NCBI GenBank assembly: GCA_001587635.1
Contig: LNJE01000001.1
Coordinates: forward strand, 69,839 to 133,838
Source: Methanofastidiosum methylothiophilum
GTDB taxonomy: Archaea > Methanobacteriota_B > Thermococci > Methanofastidiosales > Methanofastidiosaceae
DNA: 64,000 nucleotides
Direction: 5' to 3'
Shown here: positions 24,772 to 33,929 of the stretch, in pieces
Layout: every line of letters begins with the position of its first letter
Numbering within the stretch: the stretch's first letter is position 1
Made by a program: the position numbers and the translations under genes
The notes under the pieces: model-generated
The model's input: only the letters and a program-made list of their open reading frames with translations
Databases searched by the model: none
Told to the model about the DNA's origin: nothing

Positions 24772-27213
24772 ATGCCTCAAGACAAGGAAAAGAAATTTAT
24801 CTTATTTTTTGAAGAAATAGATATCGATGATATTCCTTTAGTAGGTGGTAAGAACGCCTCTCTTGGAGAGATGATAAGGAACTTAAAAAATAAAGGGATA
24901 AAAATTCCTGAAGGATTTGCTATAACGTCCTATGCTTATGATTATTTTATAAAAAATGCTGGAATTGAAAAAAGGATTAAGGATATTCTAAAAGACGTTG
25001 ACACAAATATCTATGAAAATCTGGCAACAAGAGGAGAAAAGATAAGACATACAATAATTGAAGCTGAATTCCCTGAAGAATTAAAAAATGAAATAATCAA
25101 GGCCTATAGTAAGCTAGAAGAAATGTATGGAAAAAATGTTGATGTTGCAGTTAGGTCATCGGCAACCGCTGAAGATCTTCCAGATGCTTCTTTTGCTGGC
25201 CAGCAAGAAACTTTCTTAAATATTTCTGGTGCTGAAGCACTCATTTTGGATTGTAAAAAATGCTTTGCATCCCTATTCACAAACAGAGCCATATCGTATA
25301 GGCATGACAAGGGGTTTGATCATTTCTCAGTTAAGCTTTCAATTGGTGTTCAAAAAATGGCAAGAAGTGATACCGGATCAAGTGGTGTCATATTCACAAT
25401 CGATACAGAATCAGGATTCAAGGACGTAGTTTTAGTTACTTCAATTTATGGTCTTGGGGAAAATATTGTTCAAGGTGTTGTAAATCCTGATGAGTTTTAT
25501 GTATTTAAACCGACATTAAAAAAAGGTTACAAATCAATAATTAATAAAAAACTTGGTGCAAAGCAACGAAGAATGATATATTCCGATGACCCCACTGAGA
25601 GTACAAAGAATATCAGAGTTGAAGAAAAAGATAGAAACAAATTCTCAATTTCCGATGAAGATGTGCTAAAGCTTGCAAGATGGGCAGTAATAATAGAAGA
25701 TCACTATTCCAATAAAAAAGGCAAATACACTCCAATGGATATTGAATGGGCAAAGGATGGAACAAACGGAGAGCTTTATATTCTTCAGGCAAGACCTGAA
25801 ACCGTACATTCTCAAAGAGACTTCAATACAATAAAAACATACATCCTAAAAGAAAAAGGTAAGAAACTTGTAACAGGTCAGGCTGTAGGGGACCTTATTG
25901 GGCAGGGAATGGTAAACATAATAAGAACCCCAAAAGAAATCTCTCTTTTCAGAGAAGGGGAAATTCTTGTCACAGAGATGACAGATCCAGACTGGGAACC
26001 TGTTATGAAAAAAGCTAGCGCTATTGTGACAAATAGAGGCGGGAGAACTTGTCACGCAGCTATAGTTTCAAGAGAACTCGGGATTCCATGTATTGTAGGA
26101 ACTGATAACTCAACTGAAGTGCTATCAGACGGTCAAAAAGTTACAGTAAGTTGTGCAGAAGGAGAAATTGGCGCAGTATATGACGGATTACTAAAGTACG
26201 AAATAGAGGAAATTGACATACAAAAACTTCCTGAAACAAGGACTAAAATAATGATGAATGTTGGCATACCTGAAAAGGCATTTTACCAGTCACAGATACC
26301 AAATGATGGAGTGGGATTAGCAAGAGAAGAATTTATCATTAATTCTTACATAGGGATCCACCCGATGGCGCTTGTTAACTTTGAAGAACTTAGTGAAAAG
26401 TCAAGATATGATATTTCAGTTGCGGAAGTTATTAAACAAATTGAGGATAGAACAGGCGGATACCAAGAAAAAACGCATTTCTATATAGACAAACTTAAAT
26501 ATGGAATATCCATGATTGCCGCGGCTTTCTACCCAAAGGATGTTATCCTACGTCTTAGTGATTTCAAATCCAACGAATACGAAAATCTAATTGGAGGTAA
26601 ATTCTACGAGCCAAAGGAAAATAATCCAATGATAGGGTGGAGGGGAGCATCTAGGTACTATGATGAAAATTTTAAGCAAGCATTTGCACTAGAATGTAAC
26701 GCCATTAAGCGAGCTAGGGAAGAGATTGGATTAGCTAATATCAAAGTTATGGTCCCATTTTGTAGAACTCCTGCAGAGGGTAGGAAAGTTGTAAATGCTA
26801 TGAAAGACTACGGCCTTGTGCAAGGTGAAAATGGTCTTGAAATATACGTAATGTGTGAAATCCCCTCGAATGTCCTTGCTGCTGATGAATTTTGTGAAAT
26901 ATTTGATGGATTTTCCATAGGTTCAAATGATTTAACTCAACTTGCCCTCGGTCTCGACAGGGATTCAGAGCTTGTTTCAAGCATTTATGATGAAAGGAAC
27001 ATTGCAGTGAAAAGGTTAATTAAAAAAGCAATTGAAGTTGTAAAGTCAAAGGGCAAAAAAATTGGAATCTGTGGACAAGCGCCTTCTGATTTCCCAGAGT
27101 TTGCATCCTTCTTAGTCGAAAGCGGTATTGATTCCATAAGTTTAAATCCTGACACAATCATTAAAACTAGACTTAATGTATGGGAAAAAGAAAAAGAAAT
27201 GGGGTTCATATAG
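24772..27213 (+). CDS. ppsA: phosphoenolpyruvate synthase
   Basis: An 813-residue pyruvate, water dikinase that makes PEP from pyruvate and ATP for gluconeogenesis. The N-terminal ATP-grasp domain carries VGGKNASLGEM and VAVRSSATAEDLPDASFAGQ. The phospho-histidine is in GGRTCHAAIVSRELG (about 423-437). The C-terminal TIM-barrel PEP domain has GWRGASRYY, PFCRTPAEG and FSIGSNDLTQL, with the catalytic cysteine in KKIGICGQAPS. ATG 24772 with AGGTG 6 nt upstream is the start; a TTG at 24748 is not supported. It is followed after 3 nt by a small membrane protein gene. Confidence 0.95.
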   Translation: MPQDKEKKFILFFEEIDIDDIPLVGGKNASLGEMIRNLKNKGIKIPEGFAITSYAYDYFIKNAGIEKRIKDILKDVDTNIYENLATRGEKIRHTIIEAEFPEELKNEIIKAYSKLEEMYGKNVDVAVRSSATAEDLPDASFAGQQETFLNISGAEALILDCKKCFASLFTNRAISYRHDKGFDHFSVKLSIGVQKMARSDTGSSGVIFTIDTESGFKDVVLVTSIYGLGENIVQGVVNPDEFYVFKPTLKKGYKSIINKKLGAKQRRMIYSDDPTESTKNIRVEEKDRNKFSISDEDVLKLARWAVIIEDHYSNKKGKYTPMDIEWAKDGTNGELYILQARPETVHSQRDFNTIKTYILKEKGKKLVTGQAVGDLIGQGMVNIIRTPKEISLFREGEILVTEMTDPDWEPVMKKASAIVTNRGGRTCHAAIVSRELGIPCIVGTDNSTEVLSDGQKVTVSCAEGEIGAVYDGLLKYEIEEIDIQKLPETRTKIMMNVGIPEKAFYQSQIPNDGVGLAREEFIINSYIGIHPMALVNFEELSEKSRYDISVAEVIKQIEDRTGGYQEKTHFYIDKLKYGISMIAAAFYPKDVILRLSDFKSNEYENLIGGKFYEPKENNPMIGWRGASRYYDENFKQAFALECNAIKRAREEIGLANIKVMVPFCRTPAEGRKVVNAMKDYGLVQGENGLEIYVMCEIPSNVLAADEFCEIFDGFSIGSNDLTQLALGLDRDSELVSSIYDERNIAVKRLIKKAIEVVKSKGKKIGICGQAPSDFPEFASFLVESGIDSISLNPDTIIKTRLNVWEKEKEMGFI

Positions 27214-27216
27214 TTA

Positions 27217-27840
27217 ATGTTAGAATCGATAATTTCATCAATCGTATTAGGGATAACAGCAGGATTATGCCCTCTTAATCTTTTTTTTATTCTCCCTATT
27301 TTTCCAAAAGTCTTGGGAGAAAAGGCTCCACTAAATGCAATTATATTCTCATTGGGGGTTTCTACAATTTTCATACCCTTAGGATTGTTAAGTAATTTTG
27401 GAATTTCTTCAATAGTTAGCGCTGAGAATAAATACGGATTTCTGTTAGGGGCGGTAATTTCAATTGTAATAGGATTAATTCTGCTAAGAGTAGTAAAGAT
27501 TAGTTATATAATGTCAGTTAAAAAAGAAAAGAAGTTTTACGGTTCAACACCATACACTTATGGCATTTCATATGGATTGATTACCATAGCTAGGGCGGCC
27601 CCTCTTTTATTGTCGTTAGTTTCAATAGTATCTTTAGAAAAGAATATCCTGATAGTCTTAGCTTCTCTTCTAATTTATTCATTTTTAGTTGGCGCTCCAC
27701 TAATCATTATCTCTTCAGTTTTCGGCCTAAAGAAAGTTGAAGATTTTGTTAAAAAATACTCTAAGACTTTAGATAGAATTAGTGGCATATTACTTATCTT
27801 AATTGGGGCTTATTATATATTCTTATTCCTCTATGGATAA
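27217..27840 (+). CDS. CcdA/DsbD-like membrane protein
   Basis: A 207-residue protein with about six transmembrane helices. The first helix contains GLCPLNLFFILPIFPKVLG, a CcdA-type proline/cysteine motif; the family carries electrons across the membrane with a cysteine pair. Only one clear cysteine (CPL) is visible and the second expected cysteine is not obvious, so the thiol-exchange function is uncertain. It follows ppsA by 3 nt and is probably co-transcribed. Confidence 0.62.
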   Translation: MLESIISSIVLGITAGLCPLNLFFILPIFPKVLGEKAPLNAIIFSLGVSTIFIPLGLLSNFGISSIVSAENKYGFLLGAVISIVIGLILLRVVKISYIMSVKKEKKFYGSTPYTYGISYGLITIARAAPLLLSLVSIVSLEKNILIVLASLLIYSFLVGAPLIIISSVFGLKKVEDFVKKYSKTLDRISGILLILIGAYYIFLFLYG

Positions 27841-27995
27841 ATCGATATTTAAATGAATATACGTTGGAGTAATATTATATATAATATAGAACAATTTTTA
27901 TAATTTATTTTAATTTTTAGTATTATGTTCTAATATAATAGATAAACTTAAATAGGAATATGTCATGCTTCAATTGCCAGGTAAAGGTGATACCA

Positions 27996-29183
27996 TTGAA
28001 CGTTTCAGAAAGATCGTCCACGATTAGTTATGCAATTAGAGACGTAGTTGAATATGCAAGAAAACTTGAATTAAAGGGAGACAAGATATTAAAACTAAAT
28101 ATAGGAGATCCTCTGAAGTTTGATTTTAGGACTCCAGAGCCTATGGTAGATGCCATTATCAATGCTGCTAAGAGTAACTTTAATGGTTATGAAGACTCTC
28201 TTGGAAATACAGAACTAAGACGAGTCATAGCAGAGAGAGAATCAAAAAATAACGGAAAAATATACTTAGAGGATGTTGTCATAACATCAGGTGTGACTGA
28301 AGGGGTGAATTTAGTCTTTGGTGCAACTCTTGAATCTGGAGATGAAGTCTTAATTCCTGGGCCTGGATATCCAACTTACACAGCTTATGCTAATTTCTTT
28401 GGGGCAGTTCCAATTTCTTATAGAACTATAGAAGAAGAAGGTTGGGACATTGATGTTGAAGATTTAAGATCCAAAATAACCGATAGGACTAGGTGCATAG
28501 TCATAATTAATCCAAACAATCCTACTGGTGCTACATACTCTAAAAAGAATTTAAGGGAAATACTTGATATCGCATTAGAACATGATTTATTTATAATATC
28601 TGATGAGATTTATGATAGAATCACTTTTAACGATTCTTTTGTTAGCCCAGCATCTATGACGGATGAAGTTCCTATATTGACATTTAACGGTATTTCAAAG
28701 ATTTACCTTGCCCCAGGTTGGAGAGTCGGGTATATTGCCTTCTATAATTGGGACACTCTTTCTGATATAAAAGAAGGAATAATGAAGGAACTTCGGGCAA
28801 GAATAGCTGCAAATTCAGTGTGCCAGATGGGCGCTATTGAAGCCTATAAGAGCAGTGAAAAATACGTGTTGGAAATGGTTTCAAAATTGAAAGAGAGAAG
28901 TGAATTCGCATACAAGAGACTAAATGAAATACCAGGAATAAGCACTACAAAACCAATGGGTAGTCTTTACATCTTTCCAAAAGTTGAGTTAGAAAATAGG
29001 TGGAAGGATGACAAAGAGTTTGTTTATGAATTCTTAAGGATGAAAAAAGTTCTTTTAGTTCACGGAAGTGGATTCTGCCCTATTTATGGTAAGGATCATT
29101 TTAGATCTGTCTTTCTCCCCCCTGTTGATATGATGGAAGAAGCTTTCACAAGACTTGAAGATTTTATGAAGAGCAAAAAATGA
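27996..29183 (+). CDS. PLP-dependent aminotransferase (class I, alanine/aspartate-type)
   Basis: A 395-residue fold-type I aminotransferase. The conserved N-terminus is SYAIRDVVEYARKLE, then LNIGDPLKFDF, PNNPTGATYS, SDEIYDRI and the PLP lysine in FNGISKIYLAPGWRVGY. The C-terminal arginine block is GKDHFRSVFLPP. It is close to archaeal alanine/aspartate aminotransferases, but the amino-donor specificity is not certain. Start TTG 27996 is 5 nt after AAGGTGA (27984-27990) and matches the family N-terminus; an in-frame ATG at 27960 would add 12 unconserved residues with two cysteines. Confidence 0.9.
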   Translation: MNVSERSSTISYAIRDVVEYARKLELKGDKILKLNIGDPLKFDFRTPEPMVDAIINAAKSNFNGYEDSLGNTELRRVIAERESKNNGKIYLEDVVITSGVTEGVNLVFGATLESGDEVLIPGPGYPTYTAYANFFGAVPISYRTIEEEGWDIDVEDLRSKITDRTRCIVIINPNNPTGATYSKKNLREILDIALEHDLFIISDEIYDRITFNDSFVSPASMTDEVPILTFNGISKIYLAPGWRVGYIAFYNWDTLSDIKEGIMKELRARIAANSVCQMGAIEAYKSSEKYVLEMVSKLKERSEFAYKRLNEIPGISTTKPMGSLYIFPKVELENRWKDDKEFVYEFLRMKKVLLVHGSGFCPIYGKDHFRSVFLPPVDMMEEAFTRLEDFMKSKK

Positions 29184-29224
29184 AATATAGATAATTATTT
29201 ATATTTTAGTTCCCAATATATAGT

Positions 29225-29584
29225 ATGCGGGCCACAGATCCACAAATCCTTGAAGCCATTAAGAGTGTTCTAAAAAAAGACACCACAATTCATTCACAGA
29301 AAGAGCTATTTGAAAAAGTTAAAAAAAAGCTATCAAATAATGAAGAAGTTCAAATATCTGCTGAGAGGATAAGAAGAATTGCCAAAAAAAACGGTATTAG
29401 AATTCAAGTCCACTCAAGGAAAGGTAAAGAAATAAAGACTTGTCCTTTTTGTAATAATGAATTTCAAGATATACTTTCTGAAGATCTTTTTGGAAAATCA
29501 ACAGTGATTGGCAAATTATGTAAAAATTGTAAGTTTGAAATAGGGGTTGGTAGAAGCCCAGCAAGATATATATTTAGAAAATAA
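29225..29584 (+). CDS. conserved archaeal zinc-ribbon protein
   Basis: A 119-residue protein. The N-terminal half (about 1-65) is a helical, winged-helix-like domain (SAERIRRIAKKNGIRIQVHS) and the C-terminal half is a zinc ribbon with CPFC (about 73-76) and CKNC (about 98-101). The small size and basic helices suggest nucleic-acid binding, but no function is known to me. A TATA-like TTTATATTTT at about 29194-29203 is about 26 nt before ATG 29225, with no clear ribosome binding site, which fits a leaderless transcript. Confidence 0.68.
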   Translation: MRATDPQILEAIKSVLKKDTTIHSQKELFEKVKKKLSNNEEVQISAERIRRIAKKNGIRIQVHSRKGKEIKTCPFCNNEFQDILSEDLFGKSTVIGKLCKNCKFEIGVGRSPARYIFRK

Positions 29585-29591
29585 AAAAGGC

Positions 29592-30605
29592 CTATAATCT
29601 AAAAAATCTTCTTTTGTAAACATTTTCTTTTATCAGCGCTTCTGCTACAGCCTTTAGGAGGCCTATAATGATAGGTCCATAAAGAAGTCCTATTGGGCCA
29701 AGCATATATAATCCCCCTAATACCCCAACAAGTACTATGAAAGGATGAAGTTGATTCTCATGTTTACAAAACTTGGGGTATATGCAATAATTGTATAAAA
29801 TTTCTAATATCACAGCTCCGTAGATTAGTAGTAAAACTCCTTTGATATAATTACCAAGAAATAAATGGTAAATCCCAAGAGGGATAAAGATAGTCCATGA
29901 GCCTACGATTGGAAGGAAGGATGCAAGCCCCACCAAAAGGCCTAACAAAAAAGAATATTGGACGCCTAAAACATAAAAACCTATAATAGAGAGTAATCCA
30001 GTAATCAATGCACTCATTATATTTCCATACATTAGCTCCTCCATTACCCCATTTATAGGTTGAAGTATCTCATGTATATCTTTGTAGTATGAAGGGGGAA
30101 GTGCTTTTCTAACAAAATTTTCAATAGAAGCTCTTTCAGACAAAAAGTAATAAAGTGAAAGCATAAGTATTACTAAATTTAACAAAGTCATATGCAGCTG
30201 ACCCATAGTTTTTGAAAATAAGACTGTTATATCGATAATCTGGGGGAAAAATTCTAAAATCAGTTTATGTAATGGAGATTCAGGCATATACAATCCAAAA
30301 AGTTTTAGTATAGTTAAATAAGAGTGTGTCCTGAATATCTCAATTAATAAATCAAGCTCTTCAAGAGCTTTAAAGAATGCATATAACAATGTAACTAGGA
30401 TTGGTGCCGATACAAAAAGAGTTGTAAATGCTGCGGAGAGATTATTACTTTTTGTTTTTTCATATATTTTATTATAAACAGGAAGGAATGTATAAGCAAG
30501 AACAAGGCCTCCTATCAGCCCAGGGATAACAGGATAAACTAGATATACGCCTAATAGGATAATCACTATAGCTATAATAATTTTAACATAAGAAGTTCTA
30601 TCCAT
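29592..30605 (-). CDS. AI-2E family transporter (PerM-like)
   Basis: A 337-residue integral membrane protein of the AI-2E exporter/PerM family with about seven to eight helices. Diagnostic segments are the C-terminal GLASFLPIVGSWTIFIPLG and the final helices YMLGPIGLLYGPIIIGLLKA. Members export small molecules or exchange ions; the substrate here is unknown. It stands alone between convergent genes. The ATG at 30605 is a good start because the first helix begins at about residue 9. Confidence 0.87.
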   Translation of the reverse strand: MDRTSYVKIIIAIVIILLGVYLVYPVIPGLIGGLVLAYTFLPVYNKIYEKTKSNNLSAAFTTLFVSAPILVTLLYAFFKALEELDLLIEIFRTHSYLTILKLFGLYMPESPLHKLILEFFPQIIDITVLFSKTMGQLHMTLLNLVILMLSLYYFLSERASIENFVRKALPPSYYKDIHEILQPINGVMEELMYGNIMSALITGLLSIIGFYVLGVQYSFLLGLLVGLASFLPIVGSWTIFIPLGIYHLFLGNYIKGVLLLIYGAVILEILYNYCIYPKFCKHENQLHPFIVLVGVLGGLYMLGPIGLLYGPIIIGLLKAVAEALIKENVYKRRFFRL

Positions 30606-30677
30606 TGTTACTTATTTATTTGACTAATATTTAAGATTTACCTAAATCATAAAGTAAATTAAAAATAAATTGAATTA

Positions 30678-31517
30678 TCAATCAGTTGGGCACTCTTCTT
30701 CCCATGGCCTGATGCATTTTTTTAGTCCTTCGCACCATTTGTATCCGGCAGCTATTAGGCATCCATGCTCGTCGACATCTCCACCGATTGTGCATGACTC
30801 TTCCCATGGCCTGATACATTTGTTCTTTACCTCACACCAAATGTAGCCAGCAGATCCTTTGCATCCATGCTCATCAACGTCACCACCAATACTACATGTT
30901 TCTTCAAAAGGTCTGTAGCATTTTTTAGTGTATTCACACCATTTGTATCCGGCAGCTATTAGGCATCCGTGGGAGTCTCTATCGCCGCCTATTGGAGGCT
31001 TTGGTGGGTCTGGAACACATGATTCTTCCCATGGTCTGTAGCATTTTTGTTTGTATTCACACCATTGATACCCTGCAGCTATTAGGCATCCGTGGGAGTC
31101 TCTATCGCCGCCTATTGGAGGCTTTGGTGGGTCTGGAACACATGATTCTTCCCAAGGTTTTAGGCATTTCTTCTTTAGTGTACACCATTCTTCCCCATCA
31201 TCAATCAAACATCCATGGGCATCTTTACTTATTTCCTTAGAACAGTTCTCTTCCCATGGCCTGATGCATTTTTGCTTAATATCACACCAAATATATCCTG
31301 CACTTCCTATGCATCCGTGTACGTCTCTGTCACTTCCATATGGCTGAACACATTCTTCTGGTGGTTTGATACATTTTTGCATTGCGTTGCACCAAGAGTA
31401 TCCGGAAGAAGTAATACACCCATGCTCATCTGTTATTCTTTTTGGAGTTTGGGCACAACCTAGTAAAAGTGAAACTATCACAATACTAAAAATCAGAATA
31501 ATAAAATTCTTTTTCAT
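30678..31517 (-). CDS. lipoprotein with seven Cys-rich 'HGC...WC...KC.RPWEE.C' repeats
   Basis: A 279-residue protein with a lipoprotein-type signal (about 1-21, lipobox LLLGC). The rest is seven tandem repeats of about 28 residues with the pattern D-x-HGC-x5-GY-x-WC-x4-KC-x-RPWEE-x-C, each holding four cysteines. Linkers vary; repeats 3-4 and 4-5 are joined by the proline-rich VPDPPKPPIGGDR. The fixed cysteine spacing suggests one or two disulfides per repeat outside the cell. I do not know a function; binding or structural roles are possible. At the DNA level part of it is an exact 80-bp duplication, so the array is still expanding or contracting. Confidence 0.75.
   Translation of the reverse strand: MKKNFIILIFSIVIVSLLLGCAQTPKRITDEHGCITSSGYSWCNAMQKCIKPPEECVQPYGSDRDVHGCIGSAGYIWCDIKQKCIRPWEENCSKEISKDAHGCLIDDGEEWCTLKKKCLKPWEESCVPDPPKPPIGGDRDSHGCLIAAGYQWCEYKQKCYRPWEESCVPDPPKPPIGGDRDSHGCLIAAGYKWCEYTKKCYRPFEETCSIGGDVDEHGCKGSAGYIWCEVKNKCIRPWEESCTIGGDVDEHGCLIAAGYKWCEGLKKCIRPWEEECPTD
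30952..31031. repeat. 80-bp direct repeat, copy 1
   Basis: An 80-base segment inside the lipoprotein gene that is identical, base for base, to 31075-31154. The offset of 123 bp equals 41 codons, so the duplication keeps the reading frame and adds one cysteine repeat. Confidence 0.9.
31075..31154. repeat. 80-bp direct repeat, copy 2
   Basis: Identical partner of 30952-31031. It covers the end of one cysteine repeat, the proline-rich linker and the start of the next repeat. Confidence 0.9.
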
Positions 31518-31704
31518 CGGAAGTATCTAAATTAAGAAATATATAAGTGTTTTGATTAAATTTGCAGTGTTACATAATTCCGAACAATATAAATTGCACA
31601 TATTCAAAGATAAATGATTGTTATTAGATAAATGACCTTAAAGTTTGCTTAAAAGAATTAAATATATTGTTCTGATAATAGAAAATGGAAAAGAAAAAAT
31701 TAAT

Positions 31705-33603
31705 TTATTTGATAACTAGAGTTAGATCAATTCTATCCCTTGGTCCTTTTCTTGAATATGTAGTTGTTTTTATCTGATAAGTTCCTTCCGGCACTTCGGG
31801 GGATATAGTTAGCGTTACAGTAAATGTTACAGTGTTATGGGCATTCACCTTCTTTAGCTGTGGCCCTACAGTATAAGAAACTCCATAGGGTAATCCTTCA
31901 AGCATTACCCCTACGTCTATTTGAGTTAGAAAGCTTTTATTTTTAACTTCGATTAGTATATCTTGTGTTCCTGGTGCAACTTCTAATGCAGTTATGGCCT
32001 TTCCGTCATGGATAACACTTGCACCTGATGAAACCATAGTCAATTGCTGTATGCTCACTCCCGGGAATAGTATAGGTTCTGGTAAAGGATTTTTTGCAAG
32101 TATTGTGACATCAGTTGATGTGGTTGAAGCGGATGAGAATGAATTTCCTGAAACTGCTCCAGTTCCAGTTGCATTGCCAGCGAAGTTGACTGTGCCGGCT
32201 GATCCAGCGGTGTAAGTCCATGAGAACGTTTGACTTCCGCCTGCAGCAATGTTTGCAGATGCGGGGGACGGCCCTGTTGAAAGAGCTGCAGAGCTTGTGC
32301 CGCCCAAAGTTAAAGATGAAGGTGCGACATTGTTTACAGTCTCTCCTCCTGTGTTATTTACTGTCATTGAAACAGTTATTGTCTGTCCTGGTGTGACGGT
32401 CGCAGGTGTTGCAGATATTGAGGATTGAAGTCGTCCGGGTATGCCTTCATATTTGATAAGATAATAATCATAATCATTACTGCCCATGGAGCGCCCAACT
32501 ACCAATATATTATTGAGTGAGTCTTTTGCAACTCCGTGAGCATAGTCTTCGTTTCCGCCATTATAGGTTCTTTGCCATAGAACGTTACCAAGAGGATCAT
32601 ATTTCACTGTATAATAGTCCCAATTCACTCCATTATTAACGCTACCAGTAACTATAACGTTATTTAAAGAATCAACTGTTACGTCGTTTATTTCTAAGAG
32701 CTCATTTGATGGTCGAGAACCTACTTTATTAAAATAATTGCTCCAAATTACGCTTCCCGTGGGGGTATATTTTATAGTATATACGGTATCGTTCGAACTT
32801 AATCGTCTAAAGCCAGTAACTATTATATTATTATTTAAATCAACTGCTACACTGCTCGCCCTGTTAATTGTACCTGCACTATACGTCCATGGCCCACCGA
32901 TTAGTGTACCATCTGGGCCATATTTTAATGTAAGATAATTGTAAGTAGTACTCGTAAACTGAGATCGTCCGGTAATAATAACATTGTTATTAGAGTCTAC
33001 TGCCACTCCACTAGCATAGTCATACCTCCCGCTGTCATATGCTTTTTCCCATAGGACTGTACCATTCTCACTATATTTTATTGTATAGTAATCTGGATTA
33101 TCTGAGCTATTTATTGAACTCCCAGTAACAATGACATTATTATTAGTGTCTACGGCAACAGCATACGGATGATCTTCCCTCCCTCGATCATATCTTCTTT
33201 CCCAAATAACGTTACCAAGAGGATCGTATTTTATTGTGTAGTAATCCTTAGTCGTATCTGAAGAACCATCTCTTATGTATCCAGTAACAATGATATTGTT
33301 ATTGGAATCTACAGCTACCCCATATGCCCTGTTACTGTTGAAATTTCCAAATCTTTTACCCCATATTAAGTTACCATTTGAGTCATATTTAATTGTGTAG
33401 TAGCAATGATTAAAAGGCGAAGAAGTACTTTGCGATTTACCAGTAACGATCACATTATTATTAGAATCTACCGCAACAGAATAACCAACATCTATTCTTA
33501 AATTATCATAACGTCTTTCCCAAATTAAGTCCCCATCCGCACCATAAACATTAGATAACGATAATATAAAAAAAAATATGAACAAAAAAGTAATTTTTTT
33601 CAT
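31705..33603 (-). CDS. secreted SBBP-type beta-propeller protein with shared C-terminal surface module
   Basis: A 632-residue protein with a signal peptide (about 1-21). Seven repeats with the core VAVDSNNNVIVTG and partner strand DYYTIKYDxxGNVIWER form a seven-bladed propeller (about 25-385). A Thr/Ser/Ala/Gly-rich Ig-like domain follows (about 390-500), then a C-terminal module (about 505-632) also found at the end of the protein at 62673-63602. DNA for the Ig-like domain (about 32130-32410) is visibly richer in G+C than its surroundings, which suggests a separate origin. There is no C-terminal membrane helix. The role is probably cell-surface binding; no substrate is evident. Confidence 0.72.
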   Translation of the reverse strand: MKKITFLFIFFFILSLSNVYGADGDLIWERRYDNLRIDVGYSVAVDSNNNVIVTGKSQSTSSPFNHCYYTIKYDSNGNLIWGKRFGNFNSNRAYGVAVDSNNNIIVTGYIRDGSSDTTKDYYTIKYDPLGNVIWERRYDRGREDHPYAVAVDTNNNVIVTGSSINSSDNPDYYTIKYSENGTVLWEKAYDSGRYDYASGVAVDSNNNVIITGRSQFTSTTYNYLTLKYGPDGTLIGGPWTYSAGTINRASSVAVDLNNNIIVTGFRRLSSNDTVYTIKYTPTGSVIWSNYFNKVGSRPSNELLEINDVTVDSLNNVIVTGSVNNGVNWDYYTVKYDPLGNVLWQRTYNGGNEDYAHGVAKDSLNNILVVGRSMGSNDYDYYLIKYEGIPGRLQSSISATPATVTPGQTITVSMTVNNTGGETVNNVAPSSLTLGGTSSAALSTGPSPASANIAAGGSQTFSWTYTAGSAGTVNFAGNATGTGAVSGNSFSSASTTSTDVTILAKNPLPEPILFPGVSIQQLTMVSSGASVIHDGKAITALEVAPGTQDILIEVKNKSFLTQIDVGVMLEGLPYGVSYTVGPQLKKVNAHNTVTFTVTLTISPEVPEGTYQIKTTTYSRKGPRDRIDLTLVIK

Positions 33604-33929
33604 CCTATTTAAATAAAATAAATCAATATATAAAGCTTATTAACAATAATGCATGGTTGAATAATTGTAGTACAATAAAAATAGGATAGATTTCTCCATA
33701 TTTTTTCTGTACTTCATTTCCTAATTTGCTTAATTAGCAAAAATTTGACATTAATAAAAAAAATAGTTTTAAAATAACTTTTTTTGTATACTAATTCTCT
33801 TGATATATACGCTTTCATTACATATGCATCTAAAATCTCACTTGTCTTGACATTAATTATACTCATGTGCTATATAAAATACAAAAACACACATTATCTG
33901 TTATTTCTGACATAATCATCTAGCCCAAC
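33604..33929. other. intergenic, no gene seen
   Basis: A very AT-rich spacer between the upstream side of the propeller gene and the end of the helicase gene. TATA-like stretches are present near 33620-33640 for the minus-strand propeller gene. I see no open frame of note, no RNA gene and no clear repeat. Confidence 0.5.

Noticed and set aside
27881..27938. Inverted repeat with TAGAAC/GTTCTA arms upstream of the aminotransferase gene
   Set aside because: Only six bases pair cleanly and the rest is A/T, so it is not clearly above chance in this AT-rich spacer.
27960..27995. ATG 27960 as start of the aminotransferase with a CxxC extension (SCFNC)
   Set aside because: The extension is outside the family N-terminus, while TTG 27996 has an AAGGTGA site at good spacing.
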